From NCBI GenBank assembly GCA_938033695.1, contig CALHKE010000017.1:1-56554 (forward strand): a stretch of DNA of 56,554 bases. The letters run 5' to 3'. Below are positions 16,561 through 25,084 of the stretch, in pieces. Numbering within the stretch: position 1 is the first letter of the stretch; every line of letters starts with the position of its first letter. A model generated the notes under the pieces. It ran no database searches, was not told where the DNA came from, and was given only the letters and a program-made list of their open reading frames with translations. Source of the DNA: an uncultured Candidatus Saccharibacteria bacterium. GTDB taxonomy: Bacteria; Patescibacteriota; Saccharimonadia; Saccharimonadales; Saccharimonadaceae. The position numbers and the translations under genes were made by a program.

Positions 16561-18000
16561 ATGTTATTTTTTAGTAAAAATAAAAATATTTTAAAATGTG
16601 CCATTTTGTTGCTTACAATCACTTTAGCTTGTGCAATTCTAAACACCAACGATACCCACGCTTCGTCATTTCTGGCCTGGTTTACCTGGGGAACAAATAC
16701 TAGCGCAGATGGTAATGATATTTTAAGTTCCGATTCTAAATCAATGCAAATGACAGCTAGATTATATGTTCAGGAAACAGAAAATAGTGGCTTTACTGTT
16801 TCAGTGCATGCAAAAAATGACACCACCTCACTCGTTAACGAGGAAAAATTTGTCAATGATGAAATTAAATCCATCTCCGAACCCCTTACTCTAGATGATT
16901 TTAAGGAAAATAACTGGGGGTTCAGCACTGATGGAATGAATTATCAGCCAATTCCAGATAAAAATCACCCAAAACTTATTACTAATACTAAGGGCAAGGA
17001 TAGTGGTATTGTTGAGACTTACTACGCCATCAAATTAAATGAAAACATTAAACCTGCTAACTATAAAAATACCATTGTATATTCTGTAGTATCTAATCAG
17101 GTAGCTAATCTTCCTTCAGGTATTGAATTTAACAAGGCTATCAAGGAAATTGCTGGTGGCGAAGAAAATGTGGTTCATATTAAATCTTCCAATGCTATAC
17201 AGGAAGGCGCAAATGTAAAAAATATAGCAACCAATGCCGATGTAAAAGGTGAATTTAAGATTTGGTATGACCAGGCAGAGAAAACTGTCTACTATTGGAC
17301 TACCGCTAGCTACGCTTATTTGAACGAAAATAGTGAAAAGATGTTTGATAGTTTTTCTAATCTAGAATCGATTGATACTACTCAGCTCAATGCTTCTTTT
17401 GCCACCACTACGGCTAATATGTTCTCGAAAAACCCAAAACTCAAAACTCTAAATTTTGGTAAATACATATTTAAGACGGGTAAAGTCACTAATATGCATG
17501 AAATGTTTGCCGATACTGGGTTAGAAAATATCCCTATAGGAGATTATGGCGCAAGATTCTTTGACACGGAAAATGTAGTTAATATGTCTGGTATGTTTGC
17601 AAGAACTAGACAATTGAAGGATATTCGTTTTGCAGAATTTCTCGACTTAAGAAATACCGAAGATTTGAGTTATATGTTTTATGGCCTAAATGGTAAAGAA
17701 TATTATCACATGGGAAGCGCTTTTGGTGCTCGAACTAAGAAGGTTAAGAAGTTGGAATATATATTTGCTACTGACCAGGAAAACAAGGTAGAAAACATCA
17801 GTGTAGATTATTGGTATGGTTCAAGTAATGGTGATGTGTGGGATACAAGTAATGTAAAAAGTTACGAAGGGATGTTTGCGGGTCGCACAAATTATAAGGG
17901 GTGTGGGCCGAATTACTTGCAAAATGCACCAGTGTCAGACTTAAACTGGTTGAGGGCTGGGGGTGGTGGTTTTGACGGGTATTTTTGTGAGTCACTATAA
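16561..18000 (+). CDS. Exported DUF285-type surface protein, degenerate repeats
   Basis: A 479-residue paralogue with a signal sequence ending in THA-SS, the beta-domain signature NNWGFS...QPIP, and FKIWYDQAEKTVYYW before a short tract of about five poorly conserved DUF285 repeats (NVVNMSGMFARTRQ is the clearest). The C-terminus (NYLQNAPVSDLNWLRAGG...GYF) keeps the family ending. The frame is open back to 16441 inside fic, but the promoter and AAGGAG site place the start at 16561. The repeat region is short and diverged compared with genes 2 and 3. No terminator is evident after the stop. Confidence 0.8.
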   Translation: MLFFSKNKNILKCAILLLTITLACAILNTNDTHASSFLAWFTWGTNTSADGNDILSSDSKSMQMTARLYVQETENSGFTVSVHAKNDTTSLVNEEKFVNDEIKSISEPLTLDDFKENNWGFSTDGMNYQPIPDKNHPKLITNTKGKDSGIVETYYAIKLNENIKPANYKNTIVYSVVSNQVANLPSGIEFNKAIKEIAGGEENVVHIKSSNAIQEGANVKNIATNADVKGEFKIWYDQAEKTVYYWTTASYAYLNENSEKMFDSFSNLESIDTTQLNASFATTTANMFSKNPKLKTLNFGKYIFKTGKVTNMHEMFADTGLENIPIGDYGARFFDTENVVNMSGMFARTRQLKDIRFAEFLDLRNTEDLSYMFYGLNGKEYYHMGSAFGARTKKVKKLEYIFATDQENKVENISVDYWYGSSNGDVWDTSNVKSYEGMFAGRTNYKGCGPNYLQNAPVSDLNWLRAGGGGFDGYFCESL

Positions 18001-18050
18001 TCTAAAAATATCATTTTCCAAATTTTTCAAGACTTTTCTTCCATTCTAGT

Positions 18051-18061
18051 TATGCTAAACT
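18051..18061 (+). promoter_or_regulatory. Promoter of DUF285 gene 5
   Basis: TATGCTAAACT extended -10. The 40 bp upstream of it closely resembles the promoter region of gene 4 (TTTTCAAG, then TTCT-rich), so the promoters look duplicated along with the genes. Confidence 0.72.
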
Positions 18062-18094
18062 ATATGTAGTATAAAACGAATTAGGGAAAATATT

Positions 18095-19552
18095 GTGAAT
18101 CATAAATTTTTGAAGCTTAGCTCGGGCCTTGTTTTGACCTTGGTCGCAGCCGCCTGGCTTAACACTAAAAACACCTCTGCCCTCTACCAGTCTAGTCTTT
18201 CGGCCTATGTTGATAATGTAAAAACTCAAGTTGACGGTGATCTTTTGCTGGACAACCCATCGGTTAAAAGGGAAATGAATCTGAATATCGGTGTTACCGC
18301 GAAAAATAAATCCGGCTATAAGGTCGTGGTTAATTCTAAAACCGATAATACTGCATTAAATAATTCTGACCCAGCCAAGCCAGATAAGATTGAGTCAATT
18401 ACTAGCACTCAATCGCTGAATAATTTTACTGCAAATACTTGGGGCTATAAATTGTCTAGCGCTACCGACTACAGTCCAATCCCAAGCCTCAGTCACCCAG
18501 CCACCGTGGCAAATAATACCGAAAAAGAAGTCACTAACCAAAAAACTATCCTCAATCTCGGTATTAATCTCGGTGACGACTTGCGTCCTGGTGATTATAT
18601 TAATCAGCTTGTGGTTTCCGTAGTGGCGAATACTTATCAAAAAGAGGCCATTATGGATAAGGGTGAAGTTTTCAATAAGGCCATTACTTATCTTGGTAAA
18701 CGTAGTTCCTCAAACTTTTTTGGCCACGGCCAAGAAATGATCGAACATTTTCGTCGTAGTACCACCGCTCCGACTGCCGGCGATAAGGCCATCGAGATTC
18801 AAGATAATGTAAACTCTGATTACACTATCAAAGCTTGGTATAAGGAAGCCGATAAAACTGTTTATTATTATGCAGAGACCGAAAAAATCTTCCTCGCGCC
18901 AGATTCTTCTAGCATGTTCAAGAATTTCACTCACGTGCAGGATCTCGATTTGGCGAAATTTGATACCAGTAATGTTGTAAATATGGCAAGCATGTTTGAT
19001 GGCACTGAAAAAGTCCAAAGCTTGAACCTTGCAAACTTCGATACGACTCGTGTCACCAATATGCGTAATATGTTTTCTGGTATGACTGAACTAACGTCGC
19101 TTGATCTTTCGAATTTTAATACCAAGCAAGTGACGGACGCGTCCAATCTCTTCAATAATCTTCAGGCTGCTACCGAAATTAAGCTAGGTGCTAATTTTAC
19201 TCTAGAAAATGTCACTACCATCGCAGGTATGTTCGCTAATACTTGTAAGGTTGCTAGCCTTGATCTTTCGATGTTGAATACTACTAATGTGCGAAATTTT
19301 GATAAGCTATTCAGCCTCACTAGTGCTGGTGGCGCCGCTAATGGTTGTCCAGCTGGCGATGCCTTAACTGTAATTTATGCTTCGGCAAATTTCGTCGTCG
19401 ATACTTCCGCACAAGCTGAAAATCTCTTCACTGGCCGTACCAATCTGCGTGGTGGTAATGGCTCTCATGAGACCGACCCAGCTACCGCCGACAAGACTTG
19501 GCTCCGTATCGATACCGCCGGCACGCCAGGTTACTTTACGGCTAAACCGTAG
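18095..19552 (+). CDS. Exported DUF285 (BspA-like) surface protein, short repeat tract
   Basis: A 485-residue paralogue starting at GTG (an AGGGAAAA ribosome-like site upstream). The signal segment ends in TSA-LY. The beta-domain has the clearest version of the shared signature (NTWGYKLSSATDYSPIPS). TIKAWYKEADKTVYYY precedes about five DUF285 repeats, and the C-terminus is RGGNGSH...WLRIDTAGTPGYFTAKP. Its last 14 codons are duplicated 51 bp downstream as an isolated fragment, evidence of past recombination here. Adhesion is inferred from the family. Confidence 0.83.
   Translation: MNHKFLKLSSGLVLTLVAAAWLNTKNTSALYQSSLSAYVDNVKTQVDGDLLLDNPSVKREMNLNIGVTAKNKSGYKVVVNSKTDNTALNNSDPAKPDKIESITSTQSLNNFTANTWGYKLSSATDYSPIPSLSHPATVANNTEKEVTNQKTILNLGINLGDDLRPGDYINQLVVSVVANTYQKEAIMDKGEVFNKAITYLGKRSSSNFFGHGQEMIEHFRRSTTAPTAGDKAIEIQDNVNSDYTIKAWYKEADKTVYYYAETEKIFLAPDSSSMFKNFTHVQDLDLAKFDTSNVVNMASMFDGTEKVQSLNLANFDTTRVTNMRNMFSGMTELTSLDLSNFNTKQVTDASNLFNNLQAATEIKLGANFTLENVTTIAGMFANTCKVASLDLSMLNTTNVRNFDKLFSLTSAGGAANGCPAGDALTVIYASANFVVDTSAQAENLFTGRTNLRGGNGSHETDPATADKTWLRIDTAGTPGYFTAKP
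18958..19330 (+). repeat. DUF285 coding repeats, gene 5
   Basis: Roughly five 26-residue units (LDLAKFDTSNVVNMASMF, LNLANFDTTRVTNMRNMF and relatives). Confidence 0.7.
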
Positions 19553-19561
19553 TCCCACTTA

Positions 19562-19603
19562 GATACCGTCGGCACTCCAGGCTACTTTACCGCTAAACCG
19601 TAG
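19562..19603 (+). pseudogene. Fossil 3' end of a deleted DUF285 paralogue
   Basis: These 42 bp align without gaps to 19511-19552, the last 13 codons plus stop of gene 5, and translate to DTVGTPGYFTAKP-stop. Only four bases differ: three are synonymous third positions and one changes Ala to Val. This is the signature of a diverged paralogue under protein-level selection, not of a fresh duplication. The rest of that gene is gone. Confidence 0.8.
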
Positions 19604-19644
19604 TTCCGCATCGAAACTCTTCTAAACATACTCACTCACAAGTA

Positions 19645-19680
19645 AAAATCCAAATTTCGCATTTGGATTTTTATTTTGCT
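19645..19680 (+). terminator. Terminator after the gene 5 fossil
   Basis: Stem AAAATCCAAAT/ATTTGGATTTT with TTCGC loop and T-rich tail. Confidence 0.85.
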
Positions 19681-19691
19681 TATGTTAAAAT
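19681..19691 (+). promoter_or_regulatory. Promoter of DUF285 gene 6
   Basis: TATGTTAAAAT extended -10 (TAAAAT at 19686-19691), with a leader of about 30 nt before the ATG at 19727 and no obvious ribosome site. Confidence 0.7.
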
Positions 19692-19726
19692 AGAACACGA
19701 CAAATCACACGGTCATATAAAAAACT

Positions 19727-21499
19727 ATGAAAAATCTCTCTAATCAAACCAAAATATTTTTGTGGGCTAAAAATAATTTAAGCTCAGTCTTCTTATCTAC
19801 ATTAGGTGCAATATTTGTAAGTATTTTTATTATTAATGATACTTACGCTGCGCCTACACCGACATTGTCTGCTTCAATCAGTAATGCAAATGTGGTAGTT
19901 AACGGTAATCAAGTAATTAATTCGGAAAGTAAGACTACTGAAATTCCATTACGTCTCACGGTAAATACTAATAATCGTACGGGTTATACTGCAACTATAA
20001 GTTCAGATTCTAACAATACCGCTCTGGTTAATAATAGTTCTGCGGTTCTTGCTAAAATCGATTCTATTTCGGCTCCTAGTACACTTGCTAGCCTGCCAAA
20101 TAATACTTGGGGATATAAAGTGGCTAATGTTTTAAGTTATAGTCCAATCCCAGCTCTCTCTGCGCCGGTTAGTTTTCGTCAAACTAACCAAGCAACTTCC
20201 GGTCCAAGTATTAGTGATTTAAATATTGGTATGAAATTATCTAGTAACCTAGAGAATGGTAGTTATACTAACCGTCTAGTATTTTCTATCGTGACAAATC
20301 CGATTGATAGGCGCGCCGTCTTAATGAGTGGTCCAGAAATCAATAAAGTATTCCAAAGAGCACAGGCTGGTGGATATAGATCCCGTATCCGCTTTATCAG
20401 AAGATGCTCTTATTCTGAGCTATATAGAGTTCAAGGCTATTCAAATATTGCAGATCCCGTAGAATCAGATTATGAAATTAAGTTTTGGGAGCTTATTGGT
20501 TCGGATGGAGTACATTGCTATAATTCGGATGCTCCAATAATTTATGCAAATCAAAATAGTAGTGAGATGTTTAGTTCATTAAGTTTTGCACATAGTATTG
20601 ATCTTTCAACTATTAATACTAGTGAAGTTACGGATATGCACGCCATGTTTAAAGGTGTGAATACGCTGGACTCTTTTGATTTATCAAAATTTAATACTAG
20701 TAAAGTCCAAAATATGAGCGAAATGTTTAGCAATATAAACGGAGGGATTAGCAAAATCACTTTGAATTTGAGTAATTTTGATACAGCTAATGTAGTAAAC
20801 ATGAAAGGTATGTTTAAAAATTCTAGCAAATTTAATGATATAAATATGTCAAGTTTTAATACATCCAGAGTTACCGACATGAGTGAAATGTTCCATACTG
20901 CTTATGGACTAACCACGATTAATTTAAGTAGTTTTAATTTTGAAAATGTTACCGATATGAATAGTATGTTTTATCAAGACCTTAATTTACATACCGTGGT
21001 GGTTGCAAGATTTAATACTGGCAAGGTTGCAAATTTTAAAGACCTGTTTTGGAATTCGCCAATTACCACATTAAATACAGCTGGCTTCGAAACGCAGAGT
21101 GCCGTGAATATGTCAGGAATGTTTTCCGCTACCAAAATACCTATTTTAGATCTCTCTAGCTTTAATACTCAGAATGTGACCGACATGAGCAGAATGTTTG
21201 CAGAAACAGAATACACAGTAAAGTTATACTTAAATAATTTTGATACTAGAAATGTTCAAGATTTTACCAATATGTTTGCTTTGAGTCATTACACTAGGGA
21301 CAGCCTGACTAATATTTATGTCAAGAATGATTTTAATACATCTAGTGTGAGTAAGAGAATTTATACTATTTTTAATGTGCGACGAACGCTTCGTGGTGGA
21401 AATGGATCACAATGTTCTTTCTCTGGTTCCAATAATGAAGCCCTTAAATGTCTTCGCATTGACCGTCCAGGCGCTCCAGGATATTTTACACAGATTTAA
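19727..21499 (+). CDS. Exported DUF285 (BspA-like) repeat surface protein, about 10 repeats
   Basis: A 590-residue paralogue. A signal helix ends in TYA-AP. The beta-domain carries NTWGYKVANVLSYSPIPA, a DYEIKFWELIG linker follows, and then about ten DUF285 repeats (IDLSTINTSEVTDMHAMF and relatives). The C-terminus is LRGGNGSQ...LRIDRPGAPGYFTQI. It differs from its neighbours by a basic, cysteine-containing insert before the repeats and two cysteines near the C-terminus. It is the last of the array; no terminator follows and the transporter promoter begins within about 50 bp. Confidence 0.84.
   Translation: MKNLSNQTKIFLWAKNNLSSVFLSTLGAIFVSIFIINDTYAAPTPTLSASISNANVVVNGNQVINSESKTTEIPLRLTVNTNNRTGYTATISSDSNNTALVNNSSAVLAKIDSISAPSTLASLPNNTWGYKVANVLSYSPIPALSAPVSFRQTNQATSGPSISDLNIGMKLSSNLENGSYTNRLVFSIVTNPIDRRAVLMSGPEINKVFQRAQAGGYRSRIRFIRRCSYSELYRVQGYSNIADPVESDYEIKFWELIGSDGVHCYNSDAPIIYANQNSSEMFSSLSFAHSIDLSTINTSEVTDMHAMFKGVNTLDSFDLSKFNTSKVQNMSEMFSNINGGISKITLNLSNFDTANVVNMKGMFKNSSKFNDINMSSFNTSRVTDMSEMFHTAYGLTTINLSSFNFENVTDMNSMFYQDLNLHTVVVARFNTGKVANFKDLFWNSPITTLNTAGFETQSAVNMSGMFSATKIPILDLSSFNTQNVTDMSRMFAETEYTVKLYLNNFDTRNVQDFTNMFALSHYTRDSLTNIYVKNDFNTSSVSKRIYTIFNVRRTLRGGNGSQCSFSGSNNEALKCLRIDRPGAPGYFTQI
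20580..21350 (+). repeat. DUF285 coding repeats, gene 6
   Basis: About ten 26-residue units with TSxVTDMxxMF cores; more diverged than those in genes 2 and 3. Confidence 0.75.
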
Positions 21500-21544
21500 A
21501 TTTCACTAAATCAACGTACACATGTATTTATTGCGTTTGCATTC

Positions 21545-21573
21545 TTGAATAATTATCCTAAACACCTTATACT
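21545..21573 (+). promoter_or_regulatory. ABC transporter promoter (leaderless)
   Basis: -35 TTGAAT (21545-21550), 17 bp, -10 TATACT (21568-21573), and the ATG at 21580 six nt later. No ribosome site. Confidence 0.72.
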
Positions 21574-21579
21574 TAGATT

Positions 21580-22368
21580 ATGCATAAGCCGAAACGAAAT
21601 CCTGTCCGAATTATTAAAAATCTTATTATTCTGGCGGGTTTCGTCGCGGCTTTTTTCTGGATGTTTTTCGATATATTAAAACGCGAAACCGTGGTTTCTC
21701 ATGATACCTCGGTACTCGTCATGGGGACGAACGCCACATTTAAACCATTTGAATATAAAGAAGGTGGCCAGGCGGTTGGTTTTGATGTGGATCTAGCGCG
21801 CGAAATCGCGAAGGACCTAGGTGCTGAACTAAAGATCGAGGATATGTCTTTCGATGGCCTTCTTCCGGCGCTCGAAGGTGGTCGTATTGATATCGCCGTG
21901 GCTGGCATGTCGGTCACCGAAGAACGTGCGAAGAATGCTCTATTTTCAGAGCCGTATTATCAGGCTACCCAGCGCATTATTGTCCCAGAAGATAGTAAGA
22001 TTTTTAATAAATCTGGCCTCATCGGTAAGAAGATCGGCGTTCAACTCGGCACTACCGGTGATATTTTGGCTTCCGAAATTAAGGGCGCCAAAGTCATTCA
22101 GTTCCCAGCCGCGCCGAATGTTTTACAGGAGCTGGCTTCTGGTCGAGTCGATGCCGTGATTTTGGATGACGCGCCAGCTAATCAATATATTGTGGCATTT
22201 CCTGGCCTAAAAATTCTTGGTTCCGCTATCGGTAATGAATCTTATGCTATTGCCATGAAAAAATCTAACCATTCTCTCAAAGAAAAAGTTGATCAAACAA
22301 TTAATCGCATGAAAGAGGACGGCCGAATGGATGCTTTATTGAGGAAATATTTTGGAGAGAGCAGATGA
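21580..22368 (+). CDS. Polar amino-acid ABC transporter, membrane-anchored substrate-binding protein
   Basis: A 262-residue type 3 periplasmic-binding family protein. A basic N-terminus and one hydrophobic segment (about residues 12-32) form a signal anchor without a lipobox cysteine, so it is probably held in the membrane by this helix. The binding domain shows NATFKPFEYKEGGQAVGFDVDLA, FDGLLPALEGGRIDIAVAGM and FSEPYYQATQ, the usual signature of amino-acid binding proteins. The ligand cannot be read from sequence; glutamine, arginine or histidine-type transporters share this form. It overlaps the permease gene by an ATGA. Probably supplies amino acids from the host to an auxotroph. Confidence 0.92.
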   Translation: MHKPKRNPVRIIKNLIILAGFVAAFFWMFFDILKRETVVSHDTSVLVMGTNATFKPFEYKEGGQAVGFDVDLAREIAKDLGAELKIEDMSFDGLLPALEGGRIDIAVAGMSVTEERAKNALFSEPYYQATQRIIVPEDSKIFNKSGLIGKKIGVQLGTTGDILASEIKGAKVIQFPAAPNVLQELASGRVDAVILDDAPANQYIVAFPGLKILGSAIGNESYAIAMKKSNHSLKEKVDQTINRMKEDGRMDALLRKYFGESR

Positions 22369-23015
22369 AATTTTTGGAAGTGATATTTGGTAACGGGCGT
22401 TGGATTTATTTTTGGCACGGACTTGAAGTTACCATAGTCTTAACTATTTTGGCGCTCTTTTTTGGTTTTCTTCTTGGCGTTTTAATATCAATGCTTCGCA
22501 CTTCTAGTAGCAAGTTTTGTCAAAAAATCGCTAATCTCTACGTCACGATTATCCGCGGCACACCTCTTCTGGTACAACTTCTGATTATGTATTACGTGAT
22601 CTTCGCCGAATATCGCGCTATGCCGAAAATCATCGTGGCAGCTGTCGCTTTTTCCCTAAATAGTGGCGCCTACATTTCGGAAATCATTCGTGGCGGTATT
22701 GAAAGTGTTTCTAGTGGTCAAAAGGAAGCCGCCAGGTCTCTCGGTCTTTCAGAATTTTATACTCAACTTTACGTCGTGATGCCACAGGCGCTCAAGAATT
22801 CCTTACCGAGTCTCATCGGCGAAGGAATTTCTCTCTTTAAGGAAACTTCTATTGTGGGTTGGATTGGTCTCGGCGATATTATGCGTGGTGCTGATGATAT
22901 TCGTTCTTTAACTGCTACCGCCTTCGAATCATTGGTGGCCGCCGCAATTATTTATTTAGCTATCACCTTAATCTTTACTAAAATTATGTCAAAAGTGGAA
23001 AAGAGGTTGGCTTAA
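22365..23015 (+). CDS. Polar amino-acid ABC transporter permease
   Basis: A 216-residue inner-membrane permease of the HisM/GlnP type. Several hydrophobic helices are visible and the EAA loop that docks the ATPase reads GQKEAARSLGLSEF. RGTPLLVQLLIMYY is the typical N-proximal permease motif. It overlaps the binding-protein gene by 4 bp and is followed after one base by the ATPase gene, so the three are co-transcribed. With only one permease gene present, a homodimeric channel is expected. Confidence 0.93.
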   Translation: MKFLEVIFGNGRWIYFWHGLEVTIVLTILALFFGFLLGVLISMLRTSSSKFCQKIANLYVTIIRGTPLLVQLLIMYYVIFAEYRAMPKIIVAAVAFSLNSGAYISEIIRGGIESVSSGQKEAARSLGLSEFYTQLYVVMPQALKNSLPSLIGEGISLFKETSIVGWIGLGDIMRGADDIRSLTATAFESLVAAAIIYLAITLIFTKIMSKVEKRLA

Positions 23016-23016
23016 G

Positions 23017-23748
23017 ATGTCTATTATTGTGAAGAAACTGGAAAAAAGTTTCGAAAATCAAAAAGTTCTCCGTGGTATCGACCTCGAAATTCAAGACGGC
23101 GAAACCGTAGTCTTGGTTGGATCTTCCGGTTCCGGGAAATCTACTTTCTTGCGTTGCTTAAACTTGCTAAATGTTCCAGATAAGGGTCAAATTTTTATCG
23201 ATGGACAGGAGATCACAAATCCAAAAACCAATCTCAATAAGCTTCGTGCTAAAGTTGGTATGGTTTTTCAAAGTTTTAATCTTTTTGAAAATCTTAATAT
23301 CATAGAAAATATCAAGCTCGCTCCCAGAAAAGTCCTACATCTATCGAATAAACAGGCAGAAAAAGAAGCCATGGAGCTACTGAAACGGGTCGGGTTAGCA
23401 AATAAAGCTTATGACTACCCGAAAAATCTTTCCGGCGGCCAAAAGCAACGTGTCGCCATCGCTCGCGCTCTAGCCATGCATCCCGAGGTAATTTTGTTTG
23501 ATGAGCCAACTTCCGCACTTGATCCAGAAATGGTTGGCGAAGTGCTCGAGGTGATTAAAGATCTCGCTAAAGATAGAAGCCGCACTATGGTTATCGTGAC
23601 TCACGAGATGAGTTTTGCTAAAGAAGTCGGGTCGCGTCTCATTTTTCTCGATAATGGGAAAATTATTGAAGACGGCGAGCCGCGAAAGATTATGGACCAT
23701 CCGACCACCGAACGTGCCGCCCGCTTCTTCCAAAATATTAAAAATTAA
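23017..23748 (+). CDS. Polar amino-acid ABC transporter ATPase
   Basis: The 243-residue ATPase has Walker A GSSGSGKST, Q-loop VFQSFNLF, signature LSGGQKQR, Walker B VILFDEPTSALDPE and the switch His in VTHEMSFA. It powers amino-acid uptake by the two preceding proteins. It is the third gene of the operon. The next gene begins 22 bp later from its own -10 box overlapping this spacer. Confidence 0.96.
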   Translation: MSIIVKKLEKSFENQKVLRGIDLEIQDGETVVLVGSSGSGKSTFLRCLNLLNVPDKGQIFIDGQEITNPKTNLNKLRAKVGMVFQSFNLFENLNIIENIKLAPRKVLHLSNKQAEKEAMELLKRVGLANKAYDYPKNLSGGQKQRVAIARALAMHPEVILFDEPTSALDPEMVGEVLEVIKDLAKDRSRTMVIVTHEMSFAKEVGSRLIFLDNGKIIEDGEPRKIMDHPTTERAARFFQNIKN

Positions 23749-23753
23749 CAGTA

Positions 23754-23764
23754 TATGCTAAAAT
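23754..23764 (+). promoter_or_regulatory. Cell-wall operon promoter (leaderless)
   Basis: TATGCTAAAAT extended -10 (TAAAAT at 23759-23764). The ATG at 23771 follows 6 nt later, at the expected transcription start, with no ribosome site. Confidence 0.8.
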
Positions 23765-23770
23765 AAATAT

Positions 23771-25084
23771 ATGACGCTCGTAATGAGACTTAAAAAGAAA
23801 TTTTATTTTTTGGCCGCGAATTATTTTCGTTTTTTTGCTAATATTTCACTTAAACGTTGGAAACCTCGTGTAATTGCCATTACCGGTTCAGTTGGTAAGA
23901 CCACCATGTTGAATTTGGTCGAATCCACTCTGAAAACTAAGGCACATTATTCCTTTAATGCTAATTCTGCCTTTGGCGTAGCCTTTGATATTGTCGATAT
24001 GGACGGCGTACGTGGTAGTAAGTGGCGCTGGCTCAGCCTAATTATCGGCGTGCCATTCAAATCGCTTTTTTACACCCATCGTGAAAAGTTTTATATTGTC
24101 GAAATCGATGGAGAACGCCCACACGAAGCCGAATTCCTCGCCAAATGGCTAAAACCAGAAGTCACGATTTGGGTTTCCTTGGGTCTTTCACATGCCGTGC
24201 AATTTGAAAAACAGGTCGAAGCCGGTATCTTCCCAAATCTCGAAAAAGCCATCACGCACGAATTCGCTACTTTACCAGAAAATACTCAAAAATTAATTCT
24301 CATCGATAAGGATGTCGCTCTAATGAATCGTGCGATAGATAAAATTGTTGCCAAAGGCAAAACTAAGGCCGAAGTTATTAAATGTAGTAAGAGCGAATTA
24401 TTGAATTATACTGTCTATCCAAATAAGACTGAGTTTGTTATGAATTTCTCCAGTCAGCCAAAACTAAACGAATTCACTATTACCTTTAAAAATCCGATGC
24501 AACGCGATTTGGCGATTCAATTATCCATGTTATCCAAGCTTTGCGAGTATCTTCATATCCAAATCCCTAGTGACTTTTCCGATATGCGTGAAGCCCCTGG
24601 TCGTAATACTTTCCTGAAAGGAATTAATAATCTAAAAATTATCGATAGTAGCTATAATGCTCATTTGATCTCCATGGAATCGATCCTTAAGATGTACCGC
24701 TCAATGCGTACCCAACATAAATGGTTGGTAATCGGGGATATGGTGGAGCAGGGTAGTATCGAGCAACATGAACATGAAAAACTTGCCGATGCAATTATTG
24801 CGTCTAACCCCGAACAAGTAATTTTAATCGGTCGGCGTACTCGCGCATACACCTATCCAATCCTAAAGAAGCAAGGAATTAAGGTCAATACCTTTGATGA
24901 TCCCAAAAAGGCTCTCGAATTCATTCAACAAAATGCCGTAAACGGAGAAACTATTCTCTTCAAGGGCAGTCAATATCTCGAATGGATTATTGAAAAATTA
25001 TTATTAAATTCAAAAGACGCTAAGCGTCTGCCACGCCGCGAAAAAGCCGCAGAGAAGCGTCGTGAAAAAAGGGGACTTAACTAA
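23771..25084 (+). CDS. MurF-like Mur ligase lacking the N-terminal substrate domain
   Basis: An ATP-dependent ligase of 437 residues. The P-loop ITGSVGKTTM is at residues 37-46. The C-terminal half has the MurF-type IIDSSYNAHLISMES and a VIGDMVEQGSIEQHEH segment comparable to the GDMLELG motif. In true MurF the P-loop lies near residue 110, after a domain that binds the UDP-MurNAc peptide; here that domain is missing and replaced by a short basic, hydrophobic leader. The substrate is therefore probably different. The Lys/Arg-rich C-terminus (RREKAAEKRREKRG) may bind membrane or nucleic acid. First gene of a four-gene operon with two FemAB proteins; the stop and the next ATG share one base. 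Confidence 0.82.
   Translation: MTLVMRLKKKFYFLAANYFRFFANISLKRWKPRVIAITGSVGKTTMLNLVESTLKTKAHYSFNANSAFGVAFDIVDMDGVRGSKWRWLSLIIGVPFKSLFYTHREKFYIVEIDGERPHEAEFLAKWLKPEVTIWVSLGLSHAVQFEKQVEAGIFPNLEKAITHEFATLPENTQKLILIDKDVALMNRAIDKIVAKGKTKAEVIKCSKSELLNYTVYPNKTEFVMNFSSQPKLNEFTITFKNPMQRDLAIQLSMLSKLCEYLHIQIPSDFSDMREAPGRNTFLKGINNLKIIDSSYNAHLISMESILKMYRSMRTQHKWLVIGDMVEQGSIEQHEHEKLADAIIASNPEQVILIGRRTRAYTYPILKKQGIKVNTFDDPKKALEFIQQNAVNGETILFKGSQYLEWIIEKLLLNSKDAKRLPRREKAAEKRREKRGLN

Noticed and set aside
23312..23733. Antisense frames in the transporter ATPase gene
   Set aside because: They overlap the conserved ABC motifs on the opposite strand without expression signals.
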